This document shows, piece by piece, positions 63,724 through 64,000 of a stretch of 64,000 nt of DNA. The stretch spans positions 62,001 through 126,000 of the forward strand of contig JAJFJV010000023.1 in the NCBI GenBank assembly GCA_021773635.1, given 5' to 3'. Position 1 is the first letter of the stretch, and each line of letters starts with the position of its first letter. The notes beneath the pieces were generated by a model. It was not told where the DNA came from. It ran no database searches and worked only from the letters and a program-made list of their open reading frames with translations. A program made the translations under genes and the position numbers. The stretch is from Gammaproteobacteria bacterium (GTDB taxonomy: Bacteria; Pseudomonadota; Gammaproteobacteria; HK1).

Positions 63724-63909
63724 TCACACCCCCGCGGAAGACGCTTCTGTAGATTCATCGGCATCAATATCGGTTTCACCCAAATCATCCGCAATCAAGC
63801 GCATCTGCTCCAGCGCTGACTCCAGATCCTCAACAATCTCCGCTGCAATTACCCCGGGTGCTGGCAGATTATCCGAATCCTCCAGCGACTTATCCCGAAG
63901 CCAGCAGGG
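63724..63909 (-). pseudogene. C-terminal remnant of a second hsdM
   Basis: A minus-strand frame ends at TGA 63724-63726 and reads WLRDKSLEDSDNLPAPGVIAAEIVEDLESALEQMRLI near its start. The ...AAEIVEDLE(S)ALEQ... pattern is the typical C-terminus of many HsdM adenine methylases, different from the HsdM at 8976. Upstream the frame meets a stop at once and runs into the transposase tail, so the main body of this methylase is gone. Confidence 0.6.
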
Positions 63910-63917
63910 TCATGGGG

Positions 63918-64000
63918 TCAGGTCTTGTCCCGTGCTTTTTCGGACTGACTGATAATCCTGCTTATTGTGGAATAGTGAAGTCCAAACTGATCGCCTATGG
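63918..64000 (-). CDS. transposase C-terminus (REP-associated/Y1 type), cut by window edge
   Basis: The visible 26 residues are IGDQFGLHYSTISRIISQSE then KARDKT. The HYSTISRII segment matches the C-terminal helix-turn-helix seen at the end of many REP-associated tyrosine transposases. The gene runs off the window to the right. Its end abuts the hsdM remnant, suggesting it broke that gene. Confidence 0.6.
   Translation of the reverse strand, partial: IGDQFGLHYSTISRIISQSEKARDKT

Noticed and set aside
63585-63752. A 55-codon plus-strand frame
   Set aside because: It runs through the dyad operator and into the hsdM remnant, with no ribosome site and no recognised motif.

Overview
The window is a chromosomal segment of a fairly GC-rich proteobacterium, most likely a gammaproteobacterium with a respiratory, possibly sulfur- or nitrogen-linked, lifestyle. 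The evidence is a squalene synthase-type gene, fused 5-oxoprolinase, PEP-side pyruvate,phosphate dikinase, TRAP transporters, DnaE2, multiheme c cytochromes, perfect FNR-type operators and a LexA box of the gammaproteobacterial type. I see no rRNA, tRNA, CRISPR array, integrase or replication origin.

Left edge (1-10.7 kb) is a defence and cassette region. It starts with a truncated unknown gene, a HEPN-motif protein directly behind an integron attC-like site, and a small arfA-like ribosome rescue gene whose 3' end lies inside a long hairpin. Then comes a tightly overlapping leftward operon: hsdM-hsdS-SIR2-herA-hsdR-metallopeptidase. This is a type I restriction-modification locus carrying a complete SIR2-HerA (Nezha-type) anti-phage pair between hsdS and hsdR. 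A perfect 18-bp inverted repeat sits just before hsdM.

The 10.7-35.7 kb part is largely housekeeping: P-type cation ATPase, squalene/phytoene synthase, isocitrate dehydrogenase, quinone oxidoreductase, 5-oxoprolinase bracketed by two direct copies of a small repeat element, pyruvate,phosphate dikinase, an SOS-type dnaE2, a sensor kinase/HD-GYP pair, Nudix hydrolase, a haloacid dehalogenase, a flavin/2Fe-2S reductase, a LysR regulator and a universal stress protein.

From 35.7 to 48.7 kb are a beta-CASP nuclease, a DctPQM TRAP operon, an ArsR/ArsI-like pair, the glutathione-dependent formaldehyde pathway (frmA-fghA), a TAXI receptor, two DUF4139 paralogues and gdhA. From 48.7 to 55 kb is an amino-acid oxidation operon: Glu/Leu-type dehydrogenase, three-gene 2-oxoacid:ferredoxin oxidoreductase and an acyl-CoA synthetase. 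It is preceded by a perfect FNR box into which a miniature transposable element has inserted, separating the box from divergent gdhA.

The right part (55-64 kb) holds a cold-shock gene, a TlpA-like protein, a second haloacid dehalogenase, tenA-thiD for thiamin pyrimidine salvage, and a leftward cytochrome operon (octaheme c, triheme c, cytochrome b) with an upstream FNR box. It ends with a HepT toxin plus a nucleotidyltransferase antitoxin fused to an N-terminal helix-turn-helix region with its own palindromic operator, then a fragment of a second hsdM butted against the tail of a transposase. Both edges are therefore accessory DNA and the middle is core metabolism.
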